From NCBI GenBank assembly GCA_947467605.1, contig CANIII010000020.1, positions 1 to 64,000 on the forward strand: a stretch of 64,000 nucleotides of DNA. Reading direction: 5' to 3'. Origin of the DNA: Acidobacteriota bacterium. Lineage in GTDB: Bacteria > Acidobacteriota > Vicinamibacteria > Vicinamibacterales > SCN-69-37. A model generated the notes under the pieces. The model searched no databases, was not told the origin of the DNA, and saw nothing but the letters and a program-made list of their open reading frames with translations. Each line of letters opens with the position of its first letter. Position 1 is the first letter of the stretch. Positions 6,619 to 15,317 of this stretch are shown piece after piece. The translations under genes and the position numbers were made by a program.

Positions 6619-8752
6619 GGCCCGACGATTAATGCTCGTTGTCTCTGCGCTGGCGCTGGCCGGCATACTCATCAGCGCTTCTGTCTTCGCGCAGCGTGGA
6701 GCGTCGCCGGTGGCTGCGCCAAAGGGTGCGGCCGCAACGAACGACATCCTCTGGGACCGATGGGGCGTGCCGCACATCTTCAGCGCCACAAGCGCCGAGG
6801 CCTTCTATGCATTTGGATGGGCGCAGATGGAAAGCCACGCCAATCTGATACTGCGTCTCTACGGCCAGGCACGCGGCCGAGGCGCCGAGTACTGGGGCGA
6901 CACGTATCTCGACGGCGACAAATACGTGCGGACCATGGGCATTCCCGCGCGCGGCAAGGAATGGGCGGCGCAGCAGTCGCCGCAATTCAAGCCGCTGCTG
7001 GCCGCGTTTGTTGCCGGTGTGAACGCCTACGCCAAGGCGAATCCCGGGCAGATCGCCAGAGACGTCGCGCCCGTGCTGCCGATCAGCGACGCGGACGTGA
7101 TGGCGCACGTGCAGCGAGTCCTGAACTTCACCTTCGTCAGCAATCCTGCACTGATTCAAGGCCTGGTCGATCGGTTCAACCGCGGATCAAACACCTGGGC
7201 CGTGGCGCCTCAGCGCACGGCGGCCGGGAATGCGCTGCTCCTTGCGAATCCACATTTGCCATGGGGGGATCTGTACACGTGGTTCGAGGCGCAGATCGTG
7301 TCGCCTGACGTCAATACGTACGGTGCCGCTCTGGTCGGCCAACCGATCGTCGGCATCGCGTTCAATGACGTGCTGGGATGGAGCCACACGAATAACACGA
7401 TGGATGGCTCGGATACGTTCGAGCTCGCGCTCGCAGATGGCGGCTATCAGTGGAACGGCACGGTGCGGCCGTTCGACATCACGACCGAGACGCTGAAGAT
7501 CAAGCGCGCGGATGGCACGATCTCTGAGCAGGCACTCACTATCAAGCGATCGATTCATGGACCAGTTGTCGCTGAGAAACCCGGTGTGTCCGCCCTGGCC
7601 GTGCGAGTCGTGGGGCTCGATGCACCGAACGTCGGCGATCAGTACTGGCAGATGGTCCGCGCGAAGTCGCTCGCAGAGTTCGAATCGGCGGAGCGTGCGC
7701 TGCAGATGCCGTTCTTCACGACGATGTATGCCGACCGCGCCGGGCACATCATGCATTTGTTCGGCGGCCGCACCCCAGTCCGTCCGGCGGGCAACTACCC
7801 ATGGTCATCAGTGGTGCCAGGCACAACAGACACCACGCTGTGGACGAAGACCCACACCTACGACGAGTTACCCAAAGTGATCGACCCCGCCACTGGCTGG
7901 CTGCAGAACGCCAACGACGCGCCGTGGACAACGACGTTTCCCCTGGCGATTGATCCAACGAAGTATCCGGCCTACATGGCGCCGCGCGGGATGTCGCTGC
8001 GCGCACAGCGCTCCGCAGATCTCATCGGGGCAGATGCCAAGGTGACGTTCGATGAAATGGCCGCCAAGAAAATGTCGACGCGGATGCTGTTGGCTGATCG
8101 CGTGCTCGACGAGCTGGTCGCCGCGGCGAAGACCGCCGGCGGTCCAGCCGCCCAAGCCGCGGCTGTGCTCGAGCAGTGGGACCGCTGCGCCGACGCGCCG
8201 AGCCGTGGGGCCGTGCTCTTCGAGGCGTGGTACCGACGCGCCGTGAGGTCCATGGGCGCGGCTGGCGTGTTTGCGAAACGCTGGAATGAAGCTGAACCGC
8301 GCACGACGCCGAGTGGTCTGCGCGATACGACCGCCGCCGTTGCCGCCCTGGTCGGTGCGGCCAATGACGTGAAACAGCTGTGGGGTGCGATCGACATCCC
8401 CTGGGGCGACGTGCATCGCCTGCGCGTCGGCACCTACGACCTGCCGGCGAACGGCGGTCCCGGCGACCTCGGCATTTTCCGTGTCGTGAACTACGAAGAC
8501 GACCCGAAGGCGACCGGACCGGCAAAGAAGCAGATCTCCATCGGTGGAGATTCCTACGTTGCGGTGGTCGAGTTCACACCGACTGGCCCCCGTGCGATGT
8601 CACTGCTGTCGTATGGCAATGCGTCACAGCAAGGCTCGGCACACGTCGGCGATCAGCTTCAACTCTTTGCAGAGAAGAAACTGAAGCCGGTGCTGCGTGT
8701 GCGTACGGAGATCGAGAAGAACCTCGAAAGAAAAGAGACGGTTAAGAGATAG
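6617..8752 (+). CDS. Penicillin acylase-family Ntn hydrolase
   Basis: A 711-aa precursor of the penicillin amidase/AHL acylase family; these cut amide bonds of beta-lactams, acyl-homoserine lactones or acylated amino compounds in the periplasm. A signal peptide (residues 1-26, ending VFAQ) is followed by an alpha-chain region with DRWGVPHIF and GWAQMESH, typical of the family. The autocatalytic cleavage site and N-terminal nucleophile fit Ser191 in GSNTWAVAP, followed by NPHLPW. The C-terminal domain ends with a dimer-type beta region. The length matches a single-chain precursor. An ATG at 6602 could add five residues. It is divergent from the deacylase, with overlapping start codons, and overlaps the symporter stop by 11 nt. 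Confidence 0.88.
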   Translation: MARRLMLVVSALALAGILISASVFAQRGASPVAAPKGAAATNDILWDRWGVPHIFSATSAEAFYAFGWAQMESHANLILRLYGQARGRGAEYWGDTYLDGDKYVRTMGIPARGKEWAAQQSPQFKPLLAAFVAGVNAYAKANPGQIARDVAPVLPISDADVMAHVQRVLNFTFVSNPALIQGLVDRFNRGSNTWAVAPQRTAAGNALLLANPHLPWGDLYTWFEAQIVSPDVNTYGAALVGQPIVGIAFNDVLGWSHTNNTMDGSDTFELALADGGYQWNGTVRPFDITTETLKIKRADGTISEQALTIKRSIHGPVVAEKPGVSALAVRVVGLDAPNVGDQYWQMVRAKSLAEFESAERALQMPFFTTMYADRAGHIMHLFGGRTPVRPAGNYPWSSVVPGTTDTTLWTKTHTYDELPKVIDPATGWLQNANDAPWTTTFPLAIDPTKYPAYMAPRGMSLRAQRSADLIGADAKVTFDEMAAKKMSTRMLLADRVLDELVAAAKTAGGPAAQAAAVLEQWDRCADAPSRGAVLFEAWYRRAVRSMGAAGVFAKRWNEAEPRTTPSGLRDTTAAVAALVGAANDVKQLWGAIDIPWGDVHRLRVGTYDLPANGGPGDLGIFRVVNYEDDPKATGPAKKQISIGGDSYVAVVEFTPTGPRAMSLLSYGNASQQGSAHVGDQLQLFAEKKLKPVLRVRTEIEKNLERKETVKR

Positions 8753-10475
8753 GTCCGGCCTCAACGCCTTTGCGCGTCGGGTTGCCGCCCGTGAACAGGC
8801 TGACCGTCATGCCGACAACGACACAGACGACGGCGCCGATCACGTTGTGCCAGAGATACGAGATGCTCTTGGTCTCCGGATGGAACGCAAACGTGAACAC
8901 GGTCGTGAGTCCGGCCAGAAATCCGATGAAGGCGCCGGTGCCATTCGTGCTCTTCGTGGCCAGCGCCAGAATGAAGACGCCGAGCATCGAGCCGTAGAAG
9001 AGCGAGCCGAACTGATTCACGACGTCAATCAGCGATCCAAGATTTGCCGCGTAGTACGCCACACCGCACGCAAAAAGCCCCCAGAAGAGCGTCGCCACTT
9101 TCGAGAACCACAGATACTTCGCGTCTTCAGCGTCTTTGTTGACGTGTCGCCGATAGAAGTCCATCACGGTGGCGGTGGCGAGCGCGTTCAATTCACCCGA
9201 ACTTGCGGACATCGCCGCCGACAGAATCGCGGCGATCATCAGTCCCATCAGGCCCATCGGCATGTACGTCAGGATGAATGTCGGGAAGACGTAGTTCACG
9301 TCTTTGTAGAGCGAATCGTGCGTGACGTCCTTCACGAGCGTTGCGGCACGCGTTCGCACCGCACCCACGTCGCCGTTGGCTTTCTTGAATGCGTCACGCG
9401 CCGCCAAGGCGGCCGGTGACGACGAATCGAGCTTGCCGGCGTCAGCCAGCGCCTGCGCGGCCACCTGGCGCTCAGCGAATCGCAGGTCGTATTCCTTCTC
9501 AAGCCCCTGATACTCGGCCGCCCGTGTGCTCGCGAGCACTTCCTTCTCGTGCACCGGGTTGAACAGCATTGGGTTCTTATTGAAGAGGAAGAACGAGAAT
9601 GTCAGGACGCCTGTGATCAGAATCATGGCTTGCAGCGGAATCTTGACAAACGCGCTCATCAGCAGCGAGTGTCGGCTCGAGTTCACAGAACTCGCCGTGA
9701 GATAGCGCTGCACCTGGCTCTGGTCGGTGCCGAAGTACGACAGCGACAGAAACAACCCGCCGAACAGGCCAGACCAGAACGTGTAGTCCTGATGGAGGTC
9801 CCACTTGAAGTCGATCGCCTGAAGCCGACCGACAGAGCCCGCGATATGCAGCGCGTCGCCGGCGCTCACGCCGTGCGGCAGGCCCATGATGAGCACGGTC
9901 ACGGCCGAGCCCATGGCAAAGACAATGACGACCATCTGCTTGACGTCGGTCCACGTCACGGCCTGTACGCCGCCAACCATCGTGTAGGCAATCGTCGGCA
10001 GACCAATCGCAAGAATGGTGAAGATGATGTTCCAGCCGAGCACAATCGACAGAATGATCGACGGCGCGGCGATGACCACACCGCACGAGAGCCCACGCTG
10101 GGCGAGAAACACGATCGAGGCGAGCGAGCGTGTCTTCACATCAAAGCGCCGCTCGAGATATTCGTAGGCCGTGAACACGCCGGACTTGTAGAAGAACGGC
10201 ACCAGTGTCCGCGAGAGAATGATCATCGCGATCGGCAAGCCGAGATAGATCTGCACGAAGCGCATGCCGTCCGCATACGCCTTGCCGGTCGTGCCGACGA
10301 GCGTGATCGCGCTCAACTGCGTCGCCATCACCGAGAGGCCAACGGCCCACCACGGCAGGCTGCGATTCGCCCGGAAGTACCCATCCAGCTCATTGGTGCG
10401 TTTGCCAGCGCGCAGGCCGCTCCAGATGATCCAGGTCAGATAGACAGCAACGACAGCCCAATCCAGCCAGCGCAT
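8742..10475 (-). CDS. Sodium:solute symporter (SSS family)
   Basis: A 577-aa integral membrane transporter with about 13 predicted helices. It starts with the family pattern LDWAVVAVYLTWIIWSG and includes SVMATQLSAITLVGTTGKAY near residue 50, a sodium/substrate-site region. The loop at about residues 305-390 is unusual: an 85-residue polar, Ala/Lys/Glu-rich insert (from PVHEKEVLAS to LYKDV) lies between two helices. The substrate is unknown; sugars, amino acids or organic acids are all possible. A purine-rich gaggtaa precedes the ATG. A 41-aa membrane protein is encoded 17 nt upstream, presumably in the same transcript. Confidence 0.88.
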   Translation of the reverse strand: MRWLDWAVVAVYLTWIIWSGLRAGKRTNELDGYFRANRSLPWWAVGLSVMATQLSAITLVGTTGKAYADGMRFVQIYLGLPIAMIILSRTLVPFFYKSGVFTAYEYLERRFDVKTRSLASIVFLAQRGLSCGVVIAAPSIILSIVLGWNIIFTILAIGLPTIAYTMVGGVQAVTWTDVKQMVVIVFAMGSAVTVLIMGLPHGVSAGDALHIAGSVGRLQAIDFKWDLHQDYTFWSGLFGGLFLSLSYFGTDQSQVQRYLTASSVNSSRHSLLMSAFVKIPLQAMILITGVLTFSFFLFNKNPMLFNPVHEKEVLASTRAAEYQGLEKEYDLRFAERQVAAQALADAGKLDSSSPAALAARDAFKKANGDVGAVRTRAATLVKDVTHDSLYKDVNYVFPTFILTYMPMGLMGLMIAAILSAAMSASSGELNALATATVMDFYRRHVNKDAEDAKYLWFSKVATLFWGLFACGVAYYAANLGSLIDVVNQFGSLFYGSMLGVFILALATKSTNGTGAFIGFLAGLTTVFTFAFHPETKSISYLWHNVIGAVVCVVVGMTVSLFTGGNPTRKGVEAGPIS

Positions 10476-10492
10476 GTGACGATTACCTCGAG

Positions 10493-10618
10493 TTACCCGA
10501 AATACGTGCCGAGCAGGACCAGCGCGGCAACAGTAAGGATTTCCACAACCACGACGAGCGCATACGTGCGCGTCAAGTCCTGGTCCTTTTCAGGGAGAGC
10601 GGCGGGTGCCTGTGCCAT
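10493..10618 (-). CDS. 41-aa single-pass membrane protein, likely symporter accessory protein
   Basis: An ATG at 10618 opens a 41-codon frame ending in TAA at 10495-10493. The product has a charged start (MAQAPAALPEKDQDLTRT) and one helix rich in Val/Leu (residues about 19-38), ending GTYFG. A -10-like TATACT lies 7 nt before the ATG, the same geometry as other starts here, and the symporter gene follows after 17 nt. Very small one-helix proteins encoded next to SSS transporters are known as accessory subunits in some bacteria, so that role is inferred from context. Confidence 0.72.
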   Translation of the reverse strand: MAQAPAALPEKDQDLTRTYALVVVVEILTVAALVLLGTYFG

Positions 10619-10625
10619 GGCACGC

Positions 10626-10635
10626 AGTATAGAAT
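10626..10635. promoter_or_regulatory. Overlapping divergent -10 elements
   Basis: The ten bases agtatagaat contain TATACT on the minus strand (10631-10626), 7 nt from the 41-aa ORF start, and TAGAAT on the plus strand (10630-10635), 15 nt from the oxidase ATG at 10651. The two promoters would exclude each other on the DNA. Confidence 0.5.
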
Positions 10636-10650
10636 CATCGCGCCCTGAAA

Positions 10651-12831
10651 ATGCGCGTGTCTTCTGTGTTTTCCCGGGATCACAAGGTCGTGGGACTGCA
10701 GTACGGCATCACCAGCCTGCTGTTCCTCCTCCTCGGATTCACGCTCATTCTGCTGATTCGTTGGCAGCTGGCCCACGTGGGCATTGCGGCGCCGTGGTTG
10801 GCCCGTCTGGTCGGTCAAACGAACGCGCCCGACGGCATCATGGCGCCCGAGTTCTACAACCAGCTCGGCGCGATGCACGGCACGATCATGGTGTTTCTCG
10901 CCGTCGTCCCCCTCGCCGTCGGTGCTTTCGGCAACTACCTGATCCCGCTGATGCTCGGCGCACCCGACATGGCGTTCCCTCGGCTCAACATGCTGAGCTA
11001 CTGGATCTATCTCGCCGCCGGACTCGTGATGCTGACGAGTTTCGTGCTGCCGGGTGGCGCAGCCAACTCCGGCTGGACGTCATATCCACCACTCTCCATC
11101 ATCGCGACCACCGGACAGACCTGGTGGCTCTGCGGCATGTTCCTGCTGATCGTGTCGTCGCTCTTCAGCTCGATCAACATCATCACGACGATCCTGCAAC
11201 TCCGCCCACTGGGCATGCGCATGATGGACCTGCCCTTCTTCCTCTGGGCACAGCTCGTCACATCATTCCTGCTCCTCCTCGCATTCCCCCCACTGCAAGG
11301 CGCGGCCATCCTCCAGCTGATGGATCGCGTCGCACACACCAGCTTCTTCCTGCCCACCGGCCTGATGGTCTCCGACAAGATGCTGAACGTCAGCGGCGGC
11401 GGTAGCCCGATCCTCTGGCAGCACCTTTTCTGGTTTCTCGGCCATCCCGAGGTCTACGTCCTCATTCTTCCCGCCTTCGGTATCGTCGCGCACGTGATCA
11501 GCAACGAGACGCGCAAACCCCTGTGGGGTCAGCGCCTCATGGTCTACGCAACGCTCTTCATGGGCTTCATGTCATTTCTCGTCTGGGCGCACCACATGTT
11601 CCTCACGGGCATGGGCCCGACGATGAGCGCGTTCTTTCAGGTGACGACGATGATCATTTCGATTCCGTCGGTGATCATCGTGACGGGATTGTTGTTGTCG
11701 TTGTATGGCGGATCGATTCGATTCACCGTGCCGATGATGTTTGCGCTCGCGTTTCTGCCGATGTTCGGGCTCGGCGGCCTCACGGGCCTGCCGCTCGGTC
11801 TGGCCGCCACGGACATTCCGCTGCACGACACGTACTACGTTGTCGGTCACTTCCACTACGTGGTGGCGCCGGGCACTCTGTTCGCGCTCTTTGCAGGCAT
11901 CTACTACTGGTTCCCGAGAATCACCGGCAAGAAGCTCAACGACACACTCGGCGTCGTGCATTTCTGGGGATCACTCGTCGGTATGAACGGGATTTTTCTG
12001 CCGATGCTGATTCAGGGCCTCGCGGGGGTGAATCGACGCTTGTATGACGGCGGGCTCTCGTATCCGCACGCAGCCGGACTCGCGCATCTCAACACGGGTC
12101 AGTTCTACTCGGCGATCTTCCTCGGCGTCGTGCAACTCGTGTTCATCGGCAACTTCATTCGCACGCTGATGAAGCGGCGTGATGCGGACGACAACCCGTG
12201 GGGGGCGACGACGCTGGAGTGGTCGGTGCCGAGACCGCACGATGCGCACACGGCCATTCCGTTCACGACGGCGGCGCGCTACGACACGGGCGTCAGCAAC
12301 GTCACGCTGGGTTTCTGGTTGTTCCTCGCGTCAGAGGTCATGCTCTTTGGTGCGATGTTCTCGGCCTACGCGTTGTTGCGCGTGTCGGCTGACAGCTGGC
12401 CGCACGGGCGGTCGGTGTTGAACACAACGCTCGCATTGGTCAACACCAGTCTGCTGCTGAGTGCATCGGTGCCTGCGTGGCTGGCCGCACACAAGGCTTT
12501 TCGTCCAAACGCGCGGGCCGTGACGCCGCTGCTGGCGACTAGTGGTGCCTCTGCGCTGGTGTTCCTCGCAGTCAAGCTGTTTGAGTTCCGGACCGAGATC
12601 ATGGCCGGCCTGCTGCCGCGCACCAGCACGTTCTACGCGACGTACTTCACACTGACGGGCCTCCATGCACTTCACGTGGTCGGCGCCATCCTTGCGACGA
12701 TCTGGATTCTCGTGTCGGCGCGCCGAGTCGACACGGCGATGACGTACGGTCGATTGAAGTGTCTGGCCCTCTACTGGGGACTCGTCGAGATCGTGTGGCT
12801 CGGGATTCTCGGCGCGGTGTACTTCGCATGA
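10651..12831 (+). CDS. ctaD/ctaE fusion: Cytochrome c oxidase, fused subunits I and III (A1-type)
   Basis: A 726-aa fusion of heme-copper oxidase subunit I (residues about 1-530) and subunit III (about 545-726). The subunit I part has the low-spin heme His in GAMHGTIMVF, GHPEVYVLILP with the D-channel Glu and cross-linked Tyr (the A1 signature), the CuB pair in VWAHHMF and the heme ligands in VGHFHYV. The subunit III part starts GVSNVTLGFWLFLASEVMLFG and ends with LHALHVVGAI and YWGLVEIVWLGIL. It reduces oxygen with electrons from CoxII and pumps protons. A 48-aa gene and CoxII follow with 4-nt overlaps. Fused I/III chains are known in several phyla; this one differs in type from the A2 oxidase at 32 kb. 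Confidence 0.95.
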   Translation: MRVSSVFSRDHKVVGLQYGITSLLFLLLGFTLILLIRWQLAHVGIAAPWLARLVGQTNAPDGIMAPEFYNQLGAMHGTIMVFLAVVPLAVGAFGNYLIPLMLGAPDMAFPRLNMLSYWIYLAAGLVMLTSFVLPGGAANSGWTSYPPLSIIATTGQTWWLCGMFLLIVSSLFSSINIITTILQLRPLGMRMMDLPFFLWAQLVTSFLLLLAFPPLQGAAILQLMDRVAHTSFFLPTGLMVSDKMLNVSGGGSPILWQHLFWFLGHPEVYVLILPAFGIVAHVISNETRKPLWGQRLMVYATLFMGFMSFLVWAHHMFLTGMGPTMSAFFQVTTMIISIPSVIIVTGLLLSLYGGSIRFTVPMMFALAFLPMFGLGGLTGLPLGLAATDIPLHDTYYVVGHFHYVVAPGTLFALFAGIYYWFPRITGKKLNDTLGVVHFWGSLVGMNGIFLPMLIQGLAGVNRRLYDGGLSYPHAAGLAHLNTGQFYSAIFLGVVQLVFIGNFIRTLMKRRDADDNPWGATTLEWSVPRPHDAHTAIPFTTAARYDTGVSNVTLGFWLFLASEVMLFGAMFSAYALLRVSADSWPHGRSVLNTTLALVNTSLLLSASVPAWLAAHKAFRPNARAVTPLLATSGASALVFLAVKLFEFRTEIMAGLLPRTSTFYATYFTLTGLHALHVVGAILATIWILVSARRVDTAMTYGRLKCLALYWGLVEIVWLGILGAVYFA

Positions 12832-12974
12832 TCGCCTGCGCGGTGTGCATGCAGGCGCAGTCGGGCGCCGCGGTCAGTGGCCTCCACGCCGCCGTGCTCA
12901 CGCTCGTCGTGGTCACCGTCGTCGTCCTCGCCGGCTTTGGCCATTTTGTGATTCGCGTCGCGAGGCGGCAATGA
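12828..12974 (+). CDS. 48-aa membrane protein inside the A1 oxidase operon
   Basis: ATG 12828 overlaps the stop of the CoxI/III gene by 4 nt, and its own TGA overlaps the CoxII ATG by 4 nt, so it is locked into translation coupling on both sides. The product starts MIACAVCMQAQ, with a CxxC-like pair, and has one helix (about residues 20-40, AAVLTLVVVTVVVLAGFGHFV) with a basic tail RVARRQ. It could be a small oxidase subunit or a copper/heme assembly aid. No family was recognised. Confidence 0.68.
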   Translation: MIACAVCMQAQSGAAVSGLHAAVLTLVVVTVVVLAGFGHFVIRVARRQ

Positions 12975-13702
12975 GTCGCTGGCTCCCGATCGCCGCATCG
13001 GCACACGCCGGTGGTATCGATCGCGAACTGGCGATCGTGCACGTCGTGATGCTCGCGCTCTTCGTGGGTTGGTGCGGGTATCTCGGTTGGGTGCTATTCC
13101 GATTTCGTCGAGGCCGTCAGCCGTTTCCGCAGGAGGCCGGCGCCAGCGGTCGCGTCGCGATGTACGTCACCGGTGGCGTCGTGTTGTTCGAAGCGGTGAT
13201 GCTGGTCGGATTGTCGCTTCCGATGTGGATAGCGCGGCAGGGTCCGCCGCCTCAGGTCTCCAATGCCATCGCCGTGCGCGTCGTCGCGCAGCAGTTCGCG
13301 TGGAATATTCACTATCCGGGCGCTGATGGGCAGTTCGGCGACACCCGGCCGGACCTGGTGAGCTCGGAGAATCCGGTCGGACTCGATCGCAGGTCGCCGC
13401 ATGGCGCCGACGATATCGTGACCGGGTTGCTGCACGTGCCCGTCGGTCGACAGGTGGTCGTCCAGCTCACCAGCAAAGACGTCATCCACAGCTTCGGTTT
13501 ACCCAACTTCCGCGTGAAGCAGGACGTCATCCCCGGCATGATCGCCACGGTGTGGTTTACGCCAACGCGAACCGGTCAGTTCGACATCGCGTGCTCGCAG
13601 TTGTGCGGCCTGGCGCACTATCGGATGAAGAGCCTGGTCATCGTGGATTCGGCAGAAGACTTCGCGAAGTTCCTGGCCGAGGAAGCCGCGTTCCTGAAAT
13701 GA
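12971..13702 (+). CDS. ctaC: Cytochrome c oxidase subunit II, no cytochrome domain
   Basis: A 243-aa subunit II with two N-terminal helices (about residues 20-45 and 62-85) and a periplasmic cupredoxin domain. The CuA centre is visible as VIHSFGLPNFRVKQD for the first His region and C208-x3-C212-x3-H216-xx-M219 in CSQLCGLAHYRM. Unlike the second subunit II at 31.4 kb it has no C-terminal cytochrome c domain, so it would need a soluble or membrane cytochrome c donor. ATG 12971 is fixed by the 4-nt overlap with the 48-aa gene; there is no obvious signal peptide beyond the first helix. Confidence 0.93.
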   Translation: MSRWLPIAASAHAGGIDRELAIVHVVMLALFVGWCGYLGWVLFRFRRGRQPFPQEAGASGRVAMYVTGGVVLFEAVMLVGLSLPMWIARQGPPPQVSNAIAVRVVAQQFAWNIHYPGADGQFGDTRPDLVSSENPVGLDRRSPHGADDIVTGLLHVPVGRQVVVQLTSKDVIHSFGLPNFRVKQDVIPGMIATVWFTPTRTGQFDIACSQLCGLAHYRMKSLVIVDSAEDFAKFLAEEAAFLK

Positions 13703-15291
13703 TCACGGCCCGCGCCGCCCGCGGTCCCGCGACGTCGTTTGTCCTCACTCGATCGCCCGACGTGATCGCGGCGCATCTCGAGGACGCCGCGCACTTCCCC
13801 GGCGGACACGCCGACGTGTTTGCGCGTCCGGCCTCTGAGCAGGACGTCGCCGCACTGCTCACTTCATCGTCGGTCGTCTTGCCGATCGGCGCGCAGTCGT
13901 CGCTCACTGGCGGCGCCACACCGCACGGCGGCGTCATCATCTCGAGCGAGCGATTTACCGCGATTGAGCCGGTCGATGAGAATCACGTTCGCGTCGGCGC
14001 CGGCGTGCCGCTTCTGGTGTTGCAGGAAGCACTCGCGCATGCGCACCGTTGGTATCCGCCTGTGCCGACGTTCACCGGCGCCTGTGTGGGCGGCGTCATT
14101 GCGACAAATGCCGCGGGGGCGGCCACGTTCAAGTACGGCGCGACGCGGCAGTGGGTGGACGGACTCACACTCGTAATGGCGTGTGGTTGCGTGCTCGACC
14201 TCATTCGCGGCGATGCCATCACAGATCGATCGACGGGATGGACCCTCGCCTGTGCGCACGGCACGCGGCACATCGCCCCCGCGTCCTACGACATGCCTGC
14301 GGTCGCGAAGTGTTCTGCCGGCTATTTCGCGGCGGCATCGATGGACCTCATCGACCTCTTCATCGGATCCGAAGGCACACTCGGCGTCATCACGGCCGCG
14401 GTGTTGCGCACACGGCCCGCACCACCGGCGTTCGCGATGGCGTTGATCACGATGACGTCTGAGGCGGCCGCGCTGGCGCTGACGTCCGACCTGCGCGACG
14501 CCTCGCAGCAGACCTGGCAATCTGGCGACGCGCGTGGCATCGACGTCTCCGCCATTGAGCACATGGATCGTCGCTGCATCGACATCGTGTGCGAGGACGG
14601 CGCCGACCGGCGTAACGCCGTCACCTTGCCCGCTGATTCGCAGGTCGTGCTGTTCGTGCATCTCGAACTCCGACGCGGGTCGTCGGCCACGACGCTGTTC
14701 GGTGAAGTGGCGCGCGCGCTTGGTGCGGGTGCGATCGATACGCCGATCGCGCGCCTCTGCCGACTGCTTGATCGGCATGGCGTGCTCGAACGCACGGAAC
14801 TCGCCATGCCGGGTGACACGCAACGACTGAATCAATTTCTGGCGCTTCGGGAAGCCGCGCCCACCGGCGTGAATCGGCGTGTGGGTGACGCCAAGCGGAA
14901 CGTCGACCCACGCATTGAGAAGACCGCTGCAGACATGATCGTGCCGTTCGGACGTCTCGCCGAGATGATGCACATCTACCGGGAGGGCTCTCGGCGTCGC
15001 GGCCTCGACTTCGCCATCTGGGGGCACATCTCTGACGGCAACCTGCATCCCAACGTGCTGCCGCGTAGCTATGCGGACATCGCCGCGGGCAAAGAAGCGA
15101 TTCTCACATTCGGTCGCGAGGCGGCGAGGCTCGGCGGGTGCCCGCTCGCCGAACACGGGGTGGGACGCAACCCGGTCAAGCAGCAACTGCTGCTCGACAT
15201 GTATGGTGCCGCTGGCATCGCCGATATGCGCGCCATCAAACGGGTGCTCGATCCTGACGGTCGGCTCGCACCGGGTGTCCTCTTTCCCTGA
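13699..15291 (+). CDS. GlcD-like FAD-linked oxidase
   Basis: A 530-aa flavoprotein of the FAD_binding_4 / FAD-oxidase C-terminal family, which covers D-lactate, glycolate and 2-hydroxyacid dehydrogenases. PCMH-type FAD-binding parts are VVLPIGAQSSLTGGATPHGG and TFTGACVGGVIATNAAGAAT, followed by KYGATRQWV and GSEGTLGVITA. The C-terminal domain has GHISDGNLHPNVLP and LAEHGVGRNPVKQ, which carry catalytic and metal-binding histidines. ATG 13699 overlaps the CoxII stop by 4 nt, so this dehydrogenase is translated with the A1 oxidase. It may feed electrons from a 2-hydroxyacid into the chain, though it could simply share a promoter. Substrate specificity is not readable. Confidence 0.87.
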   Translation: MITARAARGPATSFVLTRSPDVIAAHLEDAAHFPGGHADVFARPASEQDVAALLTSSSVVLPIGAQSSLTGGATPHGGVIISSERFTAIEPVDENHVRVGAGVPLLVLQEALAHAHRWYPPVPTFTGACVGGVIATNAAGAATFKYGATRQWVDGLTLVMACGCVLDLIRGDAITDRSTGWTLACAHGTRHIAPASYDMPAVAKCSAGYFAAASMDLIDLFIGSEGTLGVITAAVLRTRPAPPAFAMALITMTSEAAALALTSDLRDASQQTWQSGDARGIDVSAIEHMDRRCIDIVCEDGADRRNAVTLPADSQVVLFVHLELRRGSSATTLFGEVARALGAGAIDTPIARLCRLLDRHGVLERTELAMPGDTQRLNQFLALREAAPTGVNRRVGDAKRNVDPRIEKTAADMIVPFGRLAEMMHIYREGSRRRGLDFAIWGHISDGNLHPNVLPRSYADIAAGKEAILTFGREAARLGGCPLAEHGVGRNPVKQQLLLDMYGAAGIADMRAIKRVLDPDGRLAPGVLFP

Positions 15292-15305
15292 AGCCCGTTC
15301 TTAGG

Positions 15306-15311
15306 CACAAT
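15306..15311 (+). promoter_or_regulatory. -10-like CACAAT, six nt before the GTG at 15318
   Basis: A CACAAT hexamer ends 6 nt before the GTG. It matches the short-leader spacing seen elsewhere and supports the GTG start, which also begins a good signal peptide. Confidence 0.35.
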
Positions 15312-15317
15312 CACGTC

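Noticed and set aside
9549..11405. Long plus-strand frame across the symporter and into the oxidase gene
   Set aside because: It is antisense to the symporter and out of frame in the oxidase; the translation is Arg/His/Asp-rich and low in hydrophobics, with no motif.
13864..15186. Minus-strand frame of 440 codons opposite the GlcD-like oxidase
   Set aside because: The plus strand has the full FAD oxidase motifs; the minus product is a His/Arg-rich shadow.
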